From NCBI GenBank assembly GCA_029204225.1, contig CM055097.1:10155184-10219183 (forward strand): a stretch of 64,000 bases of DNA, read 5' to 3'. Both the position numbers and the translations under genes were made by a program. The number at the start of each line of letters is the position of its first letter. Position 1 is the first letter of the stretch. A model generated the notes under the pieces. It saw only the letters and a program-made list of their open reading frames with translations. It had not been told where the DNA came from and did not search any database. The stretch is from Diphasiastrum complanatum (taxonomy: Eukaryota; Streptophyta; Lycopodiopsida; Lycopodiales; Lycopodiaceae). Shown piece by piece: positions 59,147 to 64,000 of the stretch.

Positions 59147-59890
59147 GTACTAGCTATCCCACTATTTAGGGACCTGATAATCGTCAAAAAATGAATTCTC
59201 AACAAGATTCTACTTGATCTTGAGCTCAATCAATTCTATTGAATAAGATACAAATAGTGACTAGCTTGCCTGATGTACAATATTGACCCAAATTGACTCT
59301 TCCTTGATCTAAACTTCACAAGGATTTTAAATATCCAATCAACCTAAGAAAAGATGATCTAAATGTATATAAATGACACTCTAAATCACTCTTATAAAAT
59401 TAGGTTGAACCTTTATGCAATAATCAAAACAATCTACTTTTTAAGCACAAGCTAAAAAGATCACAATTTTGACAAAAACAAATTGATCTTAATGATGAGT
59501 AAGTACAAAATGCTTTGGACTGAACCTAAATGACTCTTAGGAGGTCTCTCATACACCTGAGAACAACCTAAATTAGCTCCAAAAAGTTTGATCCTTCTAC
59601 CTCTCCAATGCTTGAATGCCACTCCTCAAGATTGTCTCCAAAATTCGCTTTGAAGCAAATGTAAGGAAACAAGCAAAACTTGCTAACTTGATTTTATAGA
59701 TAAGAAATGACTTGAACCTGGTTTTAGAAGCCTAAAAACCTTTGGATCAGATCCTACAAGAACTTAATTTGATCAATAATGGAGATACAAATCATAATTA
59801 ATCATAAAGAATCAATCAATGCTTGAATTGGTCCAAACCTATGATGCTAGTGTATCAAATTGCAAGAATCTAGCTCATTTCATGAAAAAA
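59147..59890. other. Stretch without recognised gene
   Basis: AT-rich sequence. It may be interior sequence of the minus-strand LTR element suggested by the primer-site motif at 59891-59901, but no gag-pol words were seen. Confidence 0.35.
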
Positions 59891-59901
59891 CTCTGATACC
59901 A
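59891..59901 (-). promoter_or_regulatory. Minus-strand primer-binding-site motif
   Basis: The - strand reads TTCAACATGGTATCAGAG here, an LTR end (AACA) followed by the initiator-Met tRNA site. The expected LTR upstream is not evident, because CACTA transposase sequence lies there. It is therefore probably a scrap. Confidence 0.35.
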
Positions 59902-59904
59902 TGT

Positions 59905-61140
59905 TGAACCTGCACTTTCTCACTATCGTGGGCAAAAGATGCGCCCACTTCATCGTCGACATTAGGCAGATCATCAATAGCAACAACTCCTTGAACAATA
60001 AATGTAAACAACGCATATACCATTCCAAAGAATGCACAATTCCTCGACCAAAGGTGCAAGATACACATCCATGTTCTTGGCCTTGTACTTTTCTAGAATC
60101 AATAAACTAATAACAAGTGTCCAATTTTTATAATCAACCATGGAGGTATATTATAATTAATGAGCACAACTGGCCATGTGGACCAAGTTGACGCTTGAAC
60201 GCTAAAAGGATTTACGCCATCCATAACAAGGCCAAATCTTAAATTACGAGGTTCATTTTTGAACTCGGACCATTGTTCTTCAATAAGTTTCCATGCAGGT
60301 GAGTCACTTGGTACTCGCATCACATTATCCATAGATCAATTTTTGACATGCCAATCCATTGGTTGTGACAAAGATTTACATCGAAATAAATGCTGCAATC
60401 GTGGGATAATTGGAAAATGTCATAACACTTTTTGTGGCACTTTATTCCCTTGTAGGTCATCTCGATAACGTGAAACATTACACGTTGGACATTGAAGCTT
60501 TTTTGAATACTCACCTCAAAAGATGGTCTTTTGGACATGCATGTATTATGTCATAATCCATCCCAAGCACGTTCATCATCTTTCATGCTTCTTTTCGTGT
60601 TTTAGATATCACGTTTTCTTTTGGAAGTATTCTATGCAATAACCTGAAAAAAAAAAATAGCATTGTGGGTTGTTAGAAAAGAAAAAAAGATCAACTTGTA
60701 AATACGCTATAAAATACAAAAGTTGTGTTATGTGTTATGTACCCGAATAACGATGTGACACTACGGTCACTCCATTTGTATGTTGCTTGAAGGTTCAGAA
60801 TAAGAATTGACGTAGCTAGTCTCGAAATGGATGCTCCTAGATACAAAGGGCTATTTGTCTCCTTGTGCAATAGAATCTCGTCCTCATCCATCTCAATTGT
60901 TTGTGATCTCCATTTTGTTTAGAAGATGCATGCGTAGCATCATTTACGTTTGTTTCAAAGTAAAATTCAAACATATTGTGCATTGCTTCATCGTGTTGTA
61001 CCTCATCATCATCATCATTAGAATCAAGTGCGGTACTCTTTTCTCCAATTGTATTTGCCTATTGAATTTGTTCCATTCTTTGTTTACTCATGTCTATCAA
61101 AACTTGACGTTGATTGTAACTAAACACGGATGGATCAACT
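59905..61140 (-). pseudogene. CACTA (En/Spm) TNP2 transposase remnant
   Basis: Joined minus-strand frames read, from high to low, an acidic stretch (DSNDDDDEVQHDEAMHNMFE), CPTCNVSRYRDDLQGNKVPQ, HFPIIPRLQHLFRCKSL, VPSDSPAWKLIEEQWSEF, NEPRNLRFGLVMDGVNPFSV, WSTWPVVLINYNIPPWL, then KNMDVYLAPLVEELCILW. This is the order of the TNP2 core in plant CACTA elements. Several stops and frameshifts, and A-rich inserts near 60650, show decay. The C-terminal part after about 59905 is missing. Confidence 0.82.
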
Positions 61141-61165
61141 CAGTGGAATGGCATTCGATTTATTG

Positions 61166-61680
61166 CACTACAACACCCACCGCGATTTGCGACATCTTTT
61201 GCGACGTGAATTGCGAGTTTAATTTTTTTTTAATTCATTGCGGACGTCGAAAAAACACATTGGAATGAGAATGTCGGATTCTGACGTCTTCAAAACACAT
61301 CGGAATCCGATAGGCACAGGACACCGGACTCCCGAAGCATCAGTCGGATCGCCGGACGCCGGGAGCCATGTGGGACGTGGGAATATGACGTCCACGTCTA
61401 ACATGGATGATCTGACATGGACGTTGCAATCCGAATTCCAGTCAACACGTCAGAATCTGACGTCTGTTCCACAAAAAAATCCAGAGAACTGCCCAAAAAT
61501 GTCCAACGATGTGTGTCCATCTGACGTATAATGGGACGTTGGAATCCAACGTCCAATATAGATGTCAAATTCCGACGTCTGTTAACGGAATGTGATAAAA
61601 AAACGTCCGTGACGGGTGTCTGACATATATCTATTGACGTGTTTTTGTGTTGGATTCCGACGTCTCGGATTAGGTAAAAA
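61166..61680 (+). mobile_element. CACTA element left terminus with subterminal repeats
   Basis: CACTACAACACCC at 61166-61178 is a typical CACTA terminus. Over the next 500 bases GAATCYGACGTC-like words recur in both orientations (near 61240, 61268, 61395, 61448, 61516, 61545, 61572 and 61653), as subterminal transposase-binding repeats do in this superfamily. The body lies to the right; a matching TAGTG end was not found in the window. Confidence 0.7.
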
Positions 61681-62399
61681 ACAATAAAAAAAATGCATAA
61701 AAAATTGCGCGCACATTTTTTTCGGTCTATCCTTGGAGTCATGTTCTTGGAGAGGTGCTAGTCTTGAAATGCTTTTGAGACAATGTTATTGGATCGCATT
61801 CGACATTTGGATCAAGTAACAAGCATGAGGTACTTTCTATACTTACATTACTTAATTCACATTATGAGTTGCAATACCTTATTATATTACTTTTTGAAAA
61901 TACGACTTGAAGGGATGTTTCTACAAGCTTACTTGAAAGGGGCTAACATGCATTAAGAAAAGTATTTTTCTCGAAAGAACAAAAAATCATGACTAGACTT
62001 TTTGAAAATATGACATTGCACAAAGTTTTGCAATTCCTAGTTAGTTAAGACATTGCACATTTTGGAATAGGACATTGCTCATATTTTGGAATCCAACATA
62101 CAAAACCAATACCAATATTGGGATCAATTGTAATAATATATATATTCAAAGTGTATATCAATGTATCACATAATTGCTGCTTTCGCAATCTCTCTAACTT
62201 ACGATAGACGAACTAAAATTATATTAAAAACCTAATCTACTCGTCGTCGTCTTGACATCCGCTCTGCATAAAAACAAGCAAACAAGACACATTAGTACTT
62301 AATGCTTGATCATACTAATGATTAAAAGTGAACACGTATGCATTTTACATTAATAATATACGAAAAATATAAAATTTAAATCTTTGAAAAAAACTTACT

Positions 62400-63269
62400 C
62401 GTGGAGGATTACCCTCGCTATTCAGTTTATCGACTAATGTCTTGTATGATTCCCTGAAGGCAAAGTCGTACTCTTCCTTGGTTAGTAGACGTCCATAGTC
62501 CGCCAACTATCCATTCAATTCAAGTTGGAATTAGTTTAGGTCTAGGTTGGAACAGCTAGTCAGAATGCATGTTAGAAAAAGAAATCATATGAAATCAAAG
62601 ATAAACTATAAGAGTAGTTTAAATTAACTTACCATGCTTGCTTGCAAGGCCGCCTTTCCACTCGAGCCTAGGGTTGCCTATTCCATGCATCCTAGCGATC
62701 GCGGCATCTCTTTGAATCTTGTATTTATCTGGTGTTTTTTTTTTATCGTTTTTTACATTGTTCCAATCTGATCTTGAACACCAACTGGGTTTGGATTGCC
62801 GGTTCCTATAAGCCTGTCGTGCTGTATCATGGCGATGTCATATCCACAAGCTCATATGCTTATGGATTTCCTTCGAGTCGAATTCATCATCTTGTGGAAA
62901 TTTGTCACGAAGGGTACCAACGATCTGCTGTTTAAGGTTGTTAGATTAATCGGACCATTTCATAGACAATATATTGCCAAAATGGCATTGGCACAAAGAA
63001 TACAATCGGTTCATACCCAACCTCCCTTTACGGTTGGCGATTATGTTCCCTTGATGATCCACGTCATAATACAGATTTGTGGATGACTCTTTGGTAGGGG
63101 CGGGAGCCGCGGCCGCTTGTGAGGTACCACCCTCAAAGTCTTGGCTAAGCATACTTTGCAATTGTGTTTTTTGTTCGGGAGTTAGCGATGAATAGAAATT
63201 TGAAAAATAATCTCCTGAATTCTCACCACCGCCGACCCCAACATGATTATTACATTCGTAAACATACAA
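62400..63269 (-). CDS. CACTA-associated ORF, spliced or decayed
   Basis: The - strand frame 63269-62946 reads SGDYFSNFYSSLTPEQKTQL, a Gln/Ala-rich linker and VDHQGNIIANRKGRLGMNRL. The same frame, with two stops (near 62946 and 62850), continues LKQQIVGTLRDKFPQDDEF, RQSKPSWCSRSDWNNVKND and GNPRLEWKGGLASKHG up to donor GTAAGT near 62632. A second segment, LADYGRLLTKEEYDFAFRES, spans about 62505-62400. Size and style recall the plant Ptta/En-Spm accessory ORF. I do not recognise a catalytic motif. It lies inside the element that starts at 61166. Confidence 0.5.
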
Positions 63270-63761
63270 TATATTACAATAAACCCTAACATATTGAAAT
63301 GAAGTAGAAAAACGAAAATCAACTACAAAAGTTCAATGTATATTAGAATTAGACTTTCATACTAGTGATAACAAAAAAAGAAGATAGATGTGTGTTTATA
63401 ACATGCAACAAGATGCAAAAGAATCATATAAGAATCCACGTATAAGAATCAAAACATGAGAATCAAACAATAATATGCATATAGATATCATGCTATCTAA
63501 ATATCAAAAGATAAGAATCAATGTATTTTTAAATTGATTAGGCTTATGTTATTTGTGTTTTGTACTTGTGCATATATGCAGTTTATCACAAGGAGCTGAA
63601 TTACATTCAAATCAGTCTAGCGATGAAGACACTACTCAAGTCAACAACGTAAATAATAAACATGCATGTTTTTTTGTTCATAAAGACTTTGTTACTGTAA
63701 CTTAAACATGACCTCAAATATTGTGCTAAAGTGACACGTACTTGATTTTTGTTTCTCGCAG

Positions 63762-63920
63762 AATAACTATTTTCAAAATAAAATATGGTGCACATGCATC
63801 AAGTGTGATGGGCAAAAGATGCGTGAAAGATGTATTGTTGAAAATCATTTGTGGAAGTTTGGATGAAAAGATGAGGGTCAACCATCGAATTTGCAAGACA
63901 TTGAGATTTGTTAATTTTAT
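63762..63920 (+). pseudogene. Transposase-associated domain exon of a CACTA element
   Basis: After acceptor tctcgcag at 63761 the frame reads NNYFQNKIWCTCIKCDGQKM, then RERCIVENHLWKFG and a TGA. This matches the Cys-rich N-terminal domain (CxC..C and N/EHL) that precedes TNP2. The stop suggests decay. The rest of the gene would run off the right edge. It is divergent from the ORF at 62400-63269. Confidence 0.5.
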
Positions 63921-64000
63921 ATGACCGTTTTTTACTATAATACTCATCAATCTATCAATGTCATTTATTGAATTTGTTTAATGTGTGTAGCCAATAAATT

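Overview
This window is a piece of a land-plant nuclear genome. It holds spliced plant genes with canonical GT-AG introns, a plant LRR-III receptor kinase, plant-type Copia, Gypsy, CACTA and hAT elements, and long (AG/TC)n microsatellites. One intron of about 19 kb stuffed with retrotransposons points to a large, repeat-rich genome, such as a gymnosperm, a fern or a large-genome angiosperm. The species cannot be fixed from the sequence alone.

Two host genes are visible. The first, on the + strand, is a TML-like gene (muniscin-like subunit of the TPLATE endocytic adaptor complex). It runs from upstream of the first recognised exon at 3078 to a stop at 29603. Eleven exons were assembled by hand; they encode about 595 residues, and the N-terminal exon or exons lie off the left edge. 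The intron 4977-24149 separates the longin-like N-terminal half from the rest. The second gene, on the - strand (43085 to about 45611), is a two-exon LRR receptor-like kinase of the RKL1/RLK902 type.

The rest is mobile DNA. The left edge (1-3077) has two related LTR remnants and a broken hAT/DUF659 transposase. The giant intron holds a cluster of related LINEs (5900-15890): four in head-to-tail order separated only by (TC)n tracts, one head-to-head 3' fragment ending in (AG)n, and one inverted copy ending in (GAA)n. The intron also holds a degenerate tandem repeat of about 170 bp, GC-rich palindromes and a 5'-truncated Copia element with an intact 3' LTR (22295-22594). Between the two genes lie a hAT-type MITE with an 8-bp target duplication (30640-30886), a Gypsy fragment fused to a Copia gag (34500-36250) with its LTR (36261-37168), and a decayed Copia RT.

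Right of the kinase are a short GC-rich foldback element, about 5 kb of featureless AT-rich DNA, a minus-strand Copia with its LTR (53161-55141), and a Copia whose protease-integrase block is inverted between two LTR-like repeats (about 55955-59146). A CACTA region closes the window: TNP2 remains at 59905-61140, a CACTACAAC terminus at 61166 with GACGTC-rich subterminal repeats, and further transposon ORFs to the right edge.

The most novel-looking signal is the LINE family. Its copies meet (TC)n or (TTC)n at their 3' ends and carry a terminal hairpin whose stem sequence changes while pairing is kept. This suggests a plant LINE with microsatellite target specificity. All assignments come from reading translated sequence; no database search was run.
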